A DNA stretch of 64,000 nucleotides, from positions 186,001 to 250,000 of the forward strand of contig BQMF02000487.1 of the NCBI GenBank assembly GCA_027922465.2, read 5' to 3'. Numbering within the stretch: the first letter of the stretch is position 1; every line of letters begins with the position of its first letter. A program made the translations under genes and the position numbers. Positions 35,093 to 46,400 of the stretch are shown here, piece by piece. The notes beneath the pieces were generated by a model. That model searched no databases. It saw nothing but the letters and a program-made list of their open reading frames with translations, and had not been told where the DNA came from. The stretch is from Turritopsis dohrnii (taxonomy: Eukaryota; Cnidaria; Hydrozoa; Anthoathecata; Oceaniidae).

Positions 35093-37160
35093 CTATATCT
35101 GTCTGTTCAGCTTAACTGTTTTCCATTGCTTGAAATCAACTAAAGGCAAACCGACATCAAGATTTCTGTTAGTCCAACCAATTCACTCAGATAACACATT
35201 TACATATATATTTATATTTATATTTCAATTTGAAAGAACGGACTGGTCTCACCAACTTTAGCAATAGTATTTCAAGATCATATAGCTTTCAGAGTTAGTC
35301 AAATCTAAGTAAGCTGCTAAATGATGTGATTGATCACTGAAGATTGGAAAGGATTTTATTACATGGCACTCCTCTACAGTTTATAACTATTTTTGGGCCT
35401 TCTCTGCAAATACTATAGATTTCTTCCTTTCAATCGACGCATGTCACAAACCCAAAACATCAGTGTAGTTCATATGAGATCGCATAAATCGCAGATCATC
35501 TGCGATGTAGGTTGTCTTGGGTTTTTACGACAGAGACTGAGAATATCTGGACCCATCCCAGATTGTGTCTAAAAACAGATATTTTTCTGACATAATTTTG
35601 GATTTTTAAGATATATGAGAACCTGTTTCTAGTTTTTTTGAGACACTTTGTCTATATGCTCAGTAAAGCATATTCTAGTGATTTTTTTTTGTAAATATTA
35701 GCAAATAATACACAGAGAACTTAATAATTTTCATAGTTTTATTAATTTCGATGTCGTTTATTTAGTACAAAAACTTTTTTTAAGTTTTCAAAAGTTTTGT
35801 CTCCTAAAATTCGTTTTATTATGTCAAGATGGCTTCATGTTTTGTTTTTATGCGTCATCCAAGTTTCGATATTCATTCTATGCAAACATTTTACCTGAAA
35901 GAAGTCATTCGAAACATATAAATCAAAAAATTAACATCATGAAATTTTGATGGGATTCACCTTGAGTTGTGTTCTCTTACGTGTCATTAGATGTCCTATT
36001 TTGCTCTTAAGTTACACATACAGTTTAATGTGGACAAAACATTTTCATTATACGGAAAATGTTGCAGTGATTAAATTTTCTGACATTTGATTTGGTCAAT
36101 AATATTCATTGAGATGTGCAAACCAATGAGAAGGCAGAAAATGTATGTGTCTATACATCTCTACATTTTCAAACAAATGGTAGCAGCACTTTGAAACTAA
36201 CTCGCAAATAGATCTAAACTTCTCCGTCTGAGTTATCTTTCTAGTATCCCAGGCTAGATAATTTATTTTTTACAGGTTCACTCAACCCAGGAGCTGAACC
36301 AAATAGAGGTGCATTAATAACTTTGCCCTGTAGAAACCAAACATCAAAATAATAAAACGTTTGAACAATTCCCTACTTCTAACAGAAAACATATTTGATG
36401 TCCCACTATGTGCACGTGTGTAGCATCACATGTAAAACAATTTTACGGGCTCAAAATTACTTTCTGCACTGGAGATGTGAAATACAACCGAACATTGAAA
36501 CACTTAAAATGCCCTACTATTTACGAAAAACATTTTTATGTTGAGAAGATGAATAACAAATTTTACATAATGCAAGCAACAACATAACACAAAACTATAC
36601 ACCAAGGCATAAGCAAACATCCCACTATATAATAGGTATAAATTCATGTACGTGTAGTGTCATGTAAAGATTTAGCCGTGTGAATGCTTCGTTAAATTAT
36701 TTTTTACCCTGGAGACGTAAAACACAAAACATCAAACAATAGCAGTACAGAATGAATTCAAACAAATCGATACCTTAAATCAACTGTGTCTTCTTTGTGC
36801 CAAAGTTATGTACAGAATTTTCGAAAGGAATAATCTGCTTTTCACCAAATCATAAACATCATGATTTTAAACCTTGACTTTCATTTCTTCATTGTTGTTA
36901 ATTTTTTTATTTTGATTGTCAGAAAGAAACATAAATCAAATGTATAACGATACAAAAAACCTTACAATGATATTAGATTATGACGATCGAAAGAAAAATA
37001 CAACAAACTATAGTAAAGTTCGCCCACCAAACACATGACGTTATTATGACGTCATCACGACTGTGTACGATTGTAATACACAAGCCTGATCTGAAAGAAT
37101 CGGGTTGTTATACTCGGGCCGTCGTAAATTTAAAAATTTCCAGAAATATGGGAAATTTTA
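35093..37160. other. Gene-free stretch
   Basis: AT-rich; nothing above 100 codons with a domain. The 3' region after the 33.9 kb gene shows no nearby canonical AATAAA on the plus strand. Confidence 0.5.
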
Positions 37161-37162
37161 AT

Positions 37163-37240
37163 CGGCGTTCGCCAGGGTCTTCTTCGCCGCCCGTTCGTAT
37201 ATCGAAAAGGCAAAAAACCATGGGTACGAGGTTGACAATT
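37163..37240. repeat. Palindromic MITE fragment (ACCTCGTcCC family)
   Basis: tcgccagggtcttcttcgcc and tatcgaaaaggcaaaaaacc, then gtacgaggttg, match the two arms of the element at 45903-45987. Confidence 0.55.
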
Positions 37241-38140
37241 TCTAACATAACAAACGGCACTTCTCACCTACCATTTTGAATCCGATAAAATTATCGGTTT
37301 CTAAGGCTCTATCTACACTTAAAAGTTATAATGACCCGACTTACCCCGCCAACTCATCTTACCCCATATTACTACCATACATGTTTTTTTGCAGTAAGGT
37401 TTATTTGTCATTTAAAAGTTATTCTAAACACTTCTTAATTTTTTCTAGATATCCATGGTATCAAAAAAAGAAGGGAGATTGAAAGTGAAGTTCTCCTTTA
37501 ATCTTGAAGCTAAATGAACGTGTGGAATAGTGAATTTGGAAAAATTTCGTTGTCTTGAATAAAAAACTTTCATCATTTTTTTGTATATCTTCGCTTAGTC
37601 GGCATTGACACTGTGTAATCACTTTTTTAAATGCATGCGTATTGTTTCTGACTTGTGTACAAATAGACGAGGGAGCATAAAAGAAATGGATAAGATCTAA
37701 ATGTAACATTCTGATTTAATGAGAAGTTCAATACAAAACAAAATTTTTAGGAAATCGTTATAGGATGTCAACTGAGGGTGATGTGGTAATCGTTGATAGT
37801 AAACAAACAGAAGGCTATGTTCTTTTAAAGTTATTTATGTTTTTTTGAAAACCTCTACGACTTTCGTGGCAAGAAGAGCTATAGTATCCAGATTGGTCAT
37901 TAACGTGGACTTTTTAATTAATCATTCTATCTCCGCACCTTCATATATGATTAAGCGTTTCTATAAAAATTATTTTTTCCGGTTAAGCTCTAACTGTGGG
38001 TCATTTTCCATTGGAGAAGGTTACTTGTGTGTGTCTGCCAAATTCTCCGTTGTAACCGTTCTGCTTGTATCGTTACACGTGATCTTATTCCATGATTGAT
38101 TTGAAATAGCCTGTATAGGAGACGCCGCACTTATAGGCAA
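37241..38140. other. Gene-free stretch
   Basis: Short ORFs only, no recognised domain. Confidence 0.5.
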
Positions 38141-38146
38141 ACATTT

Positions 38147-38225
38147 GTAACAAATGCCGCCCTCTAATAAATGCCGCCTTCCAATAAACGCTGCATCTGG
38201 AAAAACGGCGTTTATCAGAAAACAG
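38147..38225. repeat. AAACGCCGCCCTCTAAT repeat, left copy
   Basis: Tandem-like units aaatgccgccctctaata / aatgccgccttccaataa / acgctgcatctgg, followed by cggcgtttatcag. They recur in the same orientation at 42098-42196, just outside the other end of the TIR composite. Confidence 0.75.
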
Positions 38226-38928
38226 GTGAAACAAGAAATATATAAGTTTAGTGGTTTTATTTGCCTTCTATCAGCAATTCTTCCAAGTTTGCATGAATTT
38301 TAATTGATGCGTAATTAATTGTGCAGGAAACTTTTGTGTAATGGGAGTATACCTTTTGTTTAAAACATTTTCCCACAATCTTTCGCACAGTAAAAGTAAA
38401 AGAAAACATTGTCAGGGTCGGATCTATAGGTAGGCTAGGTAGGCTGAAGCCTACTTGGGAATTGTCGAATTTTTTATTCCGTATACCACAAATCATTTTC
38501 TAATGAAAAGATCGCCGAAAATTATTCGGTCTTTGTTTTTTGTTTTTTTAAGTGCCATGCTTATTTTTTTCGGAAGATATAGCGCCAACGATGAACAACA
38601 AGGCGCTATCAAATGCGCCGTTAGTCACCAGCATCGGGTTTCTGCTGACCGAAAGCCTATTTTCTGTAACAAATTTGATATCATTTACACGGGACAACCG
38701 CGTAAAAAATGTCTACTTTGTTTCGCGGAAGTAGGCTTATTTCGAGCAAAGTAGGCTTTCTTCGAGTAAAGCATACTGAGTTTAAACATAGTAGATACAT
38801 TTACAACCCAGAGATGCCTTATAGAGGCTTTTTCGATTTCTGAGATCATCTGAAATGCAACACGTCAGCCGTCTTGGTAGTAAACTTGGTAGTAAAGTAA
38901 ACAACTCGATTCACAAATCACTATCAAG

Positions 38929-39233
38929 ATGCCTACAGCTTGCTGTGTTGTAGAGTGTGATAACATACAGGGCAAACAGGAAAATGTAAGCTTTTATCGA
39001 TTACTACAATCCAAGGAGACCAGATAAAAGCACTAACAGAGAGGCGAAGAAATCGTTGGCTAGCTGCTATCCATCGTGCTGATTCGTCGTACAAAAAAAT
39101 CGATACTTGGCGAGTTTGTAGTGCTCATTTTGTTAGTGGTTCACCTGCTCATGTTTTGGATGATACAAACCCAGATTGGGTGCCATCGCTGAAGTTAGGT
39201 TGTAGTGACCATTCAATTAGTGATTACATTTAA
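38929..39233 (+). pseudogene. THAP-domain zinc-finger gene with one frameshift
   Basis: ATG 38929 begins MPTACCVVECDN, then VSFYRLLQS; this is the C-x4-C start of a C2CH THAP DNA-binding domain. The frame meets a stop at 39025. A one-base shift at about 39024 restores IKALTERRRNRWLAAIHRA, then WRVCSAHFVSG, and PDWVPSLKLG (the invariant Trp, C-x2-H and the Pro of the family's AVPTIF region), ending at TAA 39231. Only the THAP domain is present, with no downstream transposase or coiled coil. A polyadenylation signal (aataaa at 39291) follows within 60 bases. The shift could be genuine decay, a missed mini-intron or a sequence error. Confidence 0.75.
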
Positions 39234-39586
39234 ATTAGTAGTACACGAATTCATGTAGAACGAGTTATTGGTGTAACGAGTTATTGATGTAAATAAAAGT
39301 TTACAATGCTAGAAAGTACCAAGACCTGGACAAGATTTACCTATGTTGGATAAAATTACCACTGTGGCATGTGCTATCACTAACTTATGTCCCTCAGTTG
39401 TTCCTAATGAGTAACTGATTTTTGGACAAACTACAACAGCTTTTTTTAAAGCCACGTATGTATAAAAAACATTAGCTAACAACTTACATAAATCGCTGTT
39501 GCAAACTATCCAAGAAGACACCGGTTTCTCACAAAGGCGTTGACTATGAAGAACCCTTGCTCGAATAACAATGAAAGTTGTGTTTT

Positions 39587-39778
39587 CTATGGTGTGTTGA
39601 AAACATCAATGTAGGCGAGAGGAGGAAATGAATTAAGATCAGAATTCCATTCTTTATCGGGGATTTGGTACGGATCTTGATTACCAATTAGTGAAATATT
39701 CTCCTCGTACCTTTTGCAAGCAACAACGACCAATGAATTGAAATAAGACGATATGATTATAAGAAAACTTTCAACCAA
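39587..39778 (-). pseudogene. Fragment of a YqaJ/SWIM-type mobile-element protein (N-terminal exon)
   Basis: Minus-strand open segment with CKRYEENISLIGNQDPYQIP, then WNSDLNSFPPLAYIDVFNT. I recall this RYEEKI..iG..DPY..p..W opening from large cnidarian and oyster proteins that continue into a SWIM finger and a YqaJ-type exonuclease domain; that continuation is absent here. No ATG is present, so either an upstream exon is missing or the copy is truncated. It converges on the THAP fragment inside the same TIR element. Confidence 0.45.
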
Positions 39779-39894
39779 CTTTACGTGACTACCAAGTTTT
39801 GTTTACAACACTGCGGGAGGTCTTCTAATTACTACCAAGATGGTGGATTTTCTTCATCGTGTTGCATTATGGTCCAAATCGTAAAAGCCTCTAT

Positions 39895-40536
39895 TTCCCT
39901 TAGAATTCTGTCTAGTTTGCCTATCTGAGGTAGGCCTTTTGTACACCAGTATTGAGCAACTGAAATAGCGAAGAGTCTGCGACCGCTATGTTGCTAAACT
40001 GAAGTGAACCAAGTAAAGAAGCGGATGGGTAAATGTGTAACAGTAAAAACATTAGTTTTTGGAAGGAAATCATCTTGATAGTCACAGACTGCACAAAGAA
40101 GATGAACCTTCTTTAATTACTTTTTCTATAACGTGTTTTTTCTCTGATTTGCATTTGTTGAAAATAATATTGCTCTAGCTCGAGTTTATGGAAAACATTG
40201 AAGAAGTATTATTAAATTCTGGAAAGAAACAAATTTAAAGCAAAATTAGATGAATTGACCAAAACTTGATGAAATCAGTTATCCAGTCATCATTAAAAGA
40301 AGATGGCATGGCCACTGGGTTGTTTTTCAGCAGTAAATCTAAAAGGAGAAGGAAGTGTTAGAATAATGTTAATGGGCCCAGGTTACACCTGTCAGGTATG
40401 GCATTGATTCACTATCTTGCATTATATGAACATTAAATTCATGTTAAAAAGTAATCAGTTGAAGATTTGTATCCCATTCCCAAAGTTTCAATTACTAGGT
40501 AGCTTATTTTGTAGTAAGCCTAACTTTTGTTCGAAA
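39895..40536. other. Gene-free stretch within the composite
   Basis: Short disrupted frames, with no domain assigned. Confidence 0.45.
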
Positions 40537-40735
40537 TATAATATATATCTTTTATTCTGTGAAACTTCCCATAAAATTGGAAATGATGGTAATTGCCTCT
40601 TTCGAGTGGTGTCAGCTGCCATGTTTTGAAATGAATCTCTCTATAGTGAGTTACGAACTTTGACAACTGTTGAACTATATATAAATTTGCAAGATGATCT
40701 TGTCATGTTCATTTGAAAAAGTAAAAACAATGTTG
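40537..40735 (+). pseudogene. Broken OTU-like gene
   Basis: The frame reads KIGNDGNCLFRVVSAAMF, a stop (TGA at 40627), then NESLYSELRTLTTVELYIN in the same frame. This is the D-G-N-C-LF loop and following helix of an OTU domain with intact Cys. A possible His-motif remnant, LPSHFKPLL, lies about 1 kb downstream (41699-41725) in the 41380-41745 ORF. The in-frame stop makes this copy inactive. It is a relative of the ORF at 13949-14644, with a more canonical catalytic loop. Confidence 0.6.
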
Positions 40736-41834
40736 TTATTACTATTATTATAATCATTTATATATTATATCTATTGAAGATATGAAGATATTATAATTAT
40801 TATTATATCTTCTGATATATCATTAAATAAATTGTTTACAAAAGCCATTTTTGATATGTGGTGTAAAGAATGTACAACTATAACTATACCATTCTTAGAG
40901 GGGCAATATATATTTCAAGAAATTTTAACTGGGTTTCTTTTGTATGGAGTGATGGTATTAATGTAGTGTAAGTCAGGTAACAAACGTTTGTATATGTTAT
41001 CAAAGTTACGATTCTGATGAGAATTAACATTTAAAAGGGAAATTAATGTTACAGGCACTTTGAAAGTCCCTTCAGGACTACTTCAAAAACATGATGAACA
41101 AAGATAATTTAAGCATTTCTGTTGAAAGCTTGTTAGTAATTTTGTAATTTGATTTTTAAGGTTGCTGTTAAAGTAGTTTAAAAGAAGTTTTGGTGACACT
41201 AGCATGAACAACTTTGATACAATTTTACTCCATAGCTGCTTGGGTTCTTCCGAATTGTTTCATTTTGTTTTATTTGAATAGCTAAACCATCTCAGTATCA
41301 GTGTCTTGAGTAACGCACCACAAAGACCTAATCACTTTATTCCCATTATGCAAATACCATCATTTGCAATGAAAAGCTAATGACAGTGAAATGCAGCAAC
41401 CAAATATTTCTACTTATTTCAAGCACAGCAGTTCGACTGGACCAGGTAATGTCCATTAAAGACATAGGTATCAGTAGTGTTATAGGACTTATTGTAATAC
41501 ACATGATGTTTCAAGTAATATTTATGTTCTTTTTGTTAGTCACTCTAAAGCAAATGGATATTGGCATGGTTTCACCTCTTTCCGCAGGTCCTGAAGATGT
41601 GTGTTTTGAATGTCCACAAGCATATCCTATTCTTGAAATATTTGATGTAAATGTAGAAGTTAAGATAAGTAAACATAATGTTGATTTGGAATCAAAATTA
41701 CCTTCTCACTTCAAGCCACTCCTCAAAATTATTGATTATACGTAATTCAGTGTTGGGAAAGCACTAGTGTAATTTGCAAGACCTCATTTTAACTCTAAGA
41801 AAAGTGAAATCCTGTATCATGAAGTATCACTTCT
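40736..41834. other. Stretch without a defined gene
   Basis: Contains ATTATT simple runs (40735-40815) and the 121-codon ORF 41380-41745, whose C-terminal part may belong to the broken OTU-like gene. Nothing else recognised. Confidence 0.4.
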
Positions 41835-41953
41835 CAGTGGGCAAATCTGTTGAAAAGTCACTGCGAAGGAGTGTATTTCTATAGAGATAAACACACTATT
41901 TCAATAAAGATGCTCTTCATCGAGGTGAATTTTTGAAGATTTTGCCCACTGGG
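41835..41953. mobile_element. MITE family M1, copy 1
   Basis: Starts cagtgggcaaatctgttg and ends tttgcccactggg. Between lie inverted cactgcgaaggagt / ctcttcatcgaggtg blocks. About 119 bp, nearly self-complementary. Confidence 0.9.
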
Positions 41954-42097
41954 TTGTTTTGATTAAGGCCTCGAATAGCGTTTTTAGACGCTCTCTATCG
42001 AAACATTGTCTACATAATCAATCAAGCCTACCTGGGAAAAAATCCTATATCAGACCCTGAATTGTTGTTTAGAGTCTGATTTTTTCTCATTTATCAT

Positions 42098-42196
42098 TTT
42101 GTAATAAACGCCGCCCTCTAATGAACACCGCCCTCTATTAAACTCCGCATCCAAAAGTTGGAACTTATAATAAACGTAGCGGCGTTTGTTAGAGGA
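42098..42196. repeat. AAACGCCGCCCTCTAAT repeat, right copy
   Basis: Same orientation as 38147-38225: taataaacgccgccctct, aatgaacaccgccctcta, ctccgcatcc, ggcggcgtttgttag-like end. Confidence 0.75.
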
Positions 42197-42431
42197 AATA
42201 CGGTACATAGAGTTTCGTCATATATAAAGGTCAAATGGGTGTAAAACCGAGCATTTTATTACGATAAAATTGTGCTCAAATATAAAGTCATAATAAATTA
42301 AGATTTACTCGTCATCTTGTAGGAAAAAAATTAAATTTGATAAGCATTTCGAGTGGGTATCTAAAACATCCCTTACATTCCAGTAAATGTTAAAATGTTT
42401 GAATCATCTAAAAATAACATCTTTGCTTTCA

Positions 42432-42540
42432 CCCAGTAAAAAAGTCACTGCGATGAAGAGCATTTTTAGTGAAACAGTGTACGTATTTCTAAAGAAATTT
42501 ATTCATTCGCAGAGATTTTTCAACAAATTTGCCCAATGGG
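42432..42540. mobile_element. MITE family M1, copy 2
   Basis: cccagtaaaaaagtcactgc at the left, agagatttttcaacaaattt and gcccaatggg at the right. Confidence 0.85.
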
Positions 42541-42764
42541 AAATGACCCCAAGTAATGTCCGGAAAAGAAGTAGACCCGACCTTCAGTCGTGTATAACTT
42601 CTTAAATATTTGTTGGAGTTTTTTCGGAAGCCGGCAGTATAGCAGTATTTGTTCACTTGACTCATTCACTTGACTCCCAACTCAATGATGAGTTGGGAAC
42701 GAAGTTGATTCTGATTGAAGGACGGGTAAAAATTCGTAGTTTTTCGTGACATGTTTGTGTCTAC

Positions 42765-42873
42765 TCAGTGGGCAAATTCGTCAAAACCCACTGCGACGAA
42801 GTGCATTTTCATTGAAAGTTTGTGTACATTTCTATAGAAAGGTACTCCGCTACAGTGATTTTCAACAAACTTT
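42765..42873. mobile_element. MITE family M1, copy 3 (right end incomplete)
   Basis: cagtgggcaaattcgtcaaa at the left; acagtgattttcaacaaa at the right without the terminal gcccactggg. It lies about 105 bases beyond the stop codon of the PAN/LamG/fibrinogen gene, possibly in its 3' UTR. Confidence 0.75.
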
Positions 42874-42977
42874 TTCTCGTGTGTAATTCACATTCAGTAA
42901 GAAAAATGCTGTTGAAATTCCATTTCACTTAACACCCGTCCAACTCAATATTGGTATATTCGTACAACACTATAGAA

Positions 42978-43468
42978 TCATCGTACAAAAAACTTGAAGA
43001 TACTTGACTTGGAGTTTGACCATGCATCGCAGTTGTAGACTCCTTTATGTCCGACATATAACCTTGTTTGATTTTTCTCTTGAACAAGTGATGTATAAAG
43101 TCTGGCATTTCGGATGGCGGTGGCGGAAACCTGTTGGCATCCAACTTTCAAATATGACGTGTCGTTTCCTATCGGATAGAAAGAGCCACAAATCACATAC
43201 GTGGCGTCAGATTCAGCTTCCGTCAGATAATCGACAATTTTAGTGCCTTTGGTTGCCATGTCAACTGTTCGCGAAGGTTCTTCAGGAGAAGAACAATATA
43301 TTCGTATTTGATCATATTCTGTAAGATTTTTCAGTTTTCGAAAACCAAGCGATGACAATGCAAATCTGTGAAGATATGTTTTCGTGATACCGTCAATATC
43401 GTCACTAATGACGGCATCAAGCGATACGACTATATTTGCATTGATACGGGTTACCTCTGTCCAACCAC
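42978..43468 (-). CDS. Exon 9: fibrinogen motif end plus C-terminal region
   Basis: Acceptor ttttatattccag. It starts by completing G-G-W-T-E-V and continues for about 163 residues to TGA at 42978. Four cysteines (IYCSS, VICGS, VGCQQ, YNCDAW) and several NxT sites fit an extracellular domain. It does not continue as a normal fibrinogen globe: no calcium-site or GVWH-type motif is seen. Similar C-termini occur in coral fibrinogen-like proteins, as far as I recall. Confidence 0.75.
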
Positions 43469-46400
43469 CTGGAATATAAAACAAGGTCACGTAGATTCAG
43501 ATGGGTTAGCAAAACTGGAAAGCATTTGGATTAAAATGGAAATCACTCTCAAATGGTAGCCGTAGTATAGTATATAGTAGTATAGTGGTTATCACTCTCG
43601 TATTTCATGCGGGAGATCGGGGTTCAATTCCCCTTGGCGGCGATTCACCATGCGCAAGTGAATGAACCATAGCGCCGGGTTGACCCATGCCATGTGAGGG
43701 AAATTGGATAGATGACACATCGGGTGTTGCAGGAGGTAATCCAGAAGAGCACAGGCCCTGTGCTTGGGTTTGTGTCACTCATGAGAGTGTCAAATACTTC
43801 GGATCCTCCAACCTAAGCCGTGGCCCCTCCTGGAAAGCAGATGCAATAAATAAAATAAATAAATAAATAGAGAAAAGAATTGATGACGGATTGTACTTTG
43901 TTGAAGATCAAAACACCAATTGCGCATGTGGATTATGATTACCAACTTAACCCCTAACTTGAAGCCAGTTGTGATGTCATATTATTATTATTATTATTAT
44001 TATTATCAATTTATTTATAGTTGGTCACATAAATATATATCCAATAGTATAAGATAGTTTAAAAAACTAACAAAAACCAACTTAAAAGTAAATAAATTAA
44101 ATAAAACACGTATTGAAATTTAGAATTGACAACAGACTTTGCAGGTGCAAGTATCTCCATTCCAGTGTTTGATTTTTCTACGAAATTCGACGAGAGAGCT
44201 TGAAGATTTGATGTCACTAGGGAGAGTGGGAGACTACCTCTGAAACATATGAATCGATATCATATCGAATGGAATTCACTCACGCCTCCCAGATAAAATA
44301 TATGCATTACATAGGCGTCTGGCAGAAGTAAGGTCCAAGTATGGTCTTAAGCGGAGGAGAGCTTTTGTTTTTTATCCCCGAGAAACATAATTGGAAACTT
44401 TGCTTGATTTGCAGCCATGGAAAGTTTAAACCAATTGAGAATGTTTTCAGTCTCTTTTTGCAGGACAGAGACTACTTCTTCCACTCTCATACAGAGTAAT
44501 TGACTTTTAAGAATTTCATGAGCCAAATCGTTGAGTTTTTCTTCAATATCTTTTCGAAGAACAAATATTTTATCAAATATTTAATATTAATGGATAGGGC
44601 ATGAAAAGCTCTTTCTTGTGATATAAAATTCGCAATATTTTATCAGACATGAAATGAAATATCCGCCTTGAAAGTTAGTGGATAAGACATTTTGATACAC
44701 ACTGTATCTGTGATGTTCTATTATTGCTACTGTACTGTCATTAGGGAATTCGTATGTATTAATTACTTTATGTTAATTACCTTTTTATACAGTTGTTTTT
44801 CACATTTTTCTCTCTTCACTTCACATCAAACCTCTGTCACAGCAGGTAAATTTTTTATCGTTTCAACAACATCCAGGCACATATTTATTTTCACATGGCA
44901 AGCTGGTGAGTTTATGCTAATATTTTTATGTTCACTTCAATATCTATGTTTTAATTTATTTTTAAAAACAGTTTCAATGTAAAATTTTCAGTCAAATTTC
45001 TGTATTTTTGTACTTTGTTTAGTTTGAACATACTCAAGTCGAAATACTTGTGTCCTTTGTGCCTGAGATTACATAGACAGATCCATTAATATTGTTCCCA
45101 CTGTTATCATGTTATCCAAGCTTTTTTGCCAAGAGTTTAGAAGTTTGAACAGGGCGTGCTGGGTGCAATGGTTTTTCCGGAAACCACAAAGTAGTTTAGA
45201 AAAGATTTGTTGGAAATATGAGCTAAGTTAGTCTGCCATAGCTTTTTCAAATATTTTTGAAACAGTAGGATAAAATAGCTTATGGGTGTAAATGCTTGTC
45301 AAAACGAGTAAGCTATTATATATAGGTCAATATTTGTACTGGAAGATTAATGGAGATGTTTACTAAAAACCTTTTTTCTTAAGGTGTCCCCAAGAAATTT
45401 TTCAGTATTGCAAAAGTTCAGTCGGAATTTGCTACCACAATTTTGGTATAACATCAAACAAAGAAGTGCTTTGTGAAATGTCAAAGATCACAAGTAAGAT
45501 CGGTAGGTGTCAGAAAGTGAGGTCGGCAGGTGTCAGAAAGTGCTATAGTGCGTACAGTTGGTGGATTATTGAAATGTTACAACTTCCACAGCAAACCTAG
45601 TAAGGATGGCTAATAATTGTCAATAGACCTCTTGGTTAAACGTAAAAACTGCATTTTAATGGCTTTCGACTAAGCTTGAACCTTCACGTTACTTAAAATT
45701 TTCTAATATTTGATTAAACGCCAACGTAAATATGAACGTCATTGGCAACAGCATACTATTAACTAAACAGGCTTCAAATTTCAGAAATATCAATGTTGAG
45801 AAAATGTCGAATTTCGGAAGGTATTCATATCTAAAGTGGAAGTTAAAAATTTAGTGTGGAATTACAGGGCGTTGTCAAATGTTGCCAATGAATCCCCCCC
45901 CAACCTCGTCCCAGGGTTTCTTGTCTTTTTCATATACCGATATAAGTTCATCGAAAAGGCAAGAAGGTCTGGGGACGAGGTTGAATACACCCGATGAACG
46001 CTTAATGGAGAACATGAGAAAATTTCTGATTATTAACTAGTTGAATGTTTGTGGCGTGATAAACTCATTTTAAACTCATTTGGAACTTTCCTCTGTTTCC
46101 TCCTCCTCTGTTCTATTGCAATAATTGAATAATAACAATTTGTCAGCTTAGACTGAAAAATAATTTGGAAAGTGATTGGCCGTTGCCTTAATTCATATAT
46201 TTCGTGAGTACTGGGCAAAATCCTCAAAAAATCACTGCTACGAAGAGCGTTTTTATTGAAATTGTGTGTATATTTCTATAGAAATGCACTCCTTTGCAGA
46301 GATTTTTCAACAAATATGCCGGCTGGGTAGAGGCCACCTTAAGCTTAGTTAGTATGGTGATCCCCTTCCTTTATAAGGTAAATAAATTCAGTTCAATTCA

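Larger units (their letters stand above)
38821..39894. mobile_element. TIR element carrying a THAP gene and a convergent ORF fragment
   Basis: The left side reads atagaggctttttcgattt, aaatgcaacacg, tcttggtagtaa. The right side, as complement, reads atagaggcttttacgattt, aatgcaacacg, tcttggtagtaa. Three blocks in the same order make interrupted TIRs of about 80 bp. Two gene fragments point inward from the ends. It may be an internally deleted form of a larger element; P-type and Kolobok transposases carry THAP domains (family knowledge). Confidence 0.6.
38413..42059. mobile_element. TIR-bounded composite, 3.6 kb
   Basis: Left end cagggtcggatctatagg, then taggctgaagcctacttggg; right end, as complement, cagggtctgatatagg, then cccaggtaggcttga. 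The match covers about 35 bp with gaps. Inside are a smaller TIR element with a THAP gene (38821-39894), a broken OTU-like gene (40537-40735) and a small MITE (41835-41953). No transposase was recognised. Confidence 0.6.

Noticed and set aside
42929..43559. Other-frame ORFs at 42929-43144 (minus) and 43004-43243, 43368-43559 (plus)
   Set aside because: Shadows of exon 9 of the modular gene.
43557..43640. Functional tRNA-Glu gene
   Set aside because: Disrupted acceptor and D arms, a duplicated 5' part, and a SINE body with AAAT tail downstream.
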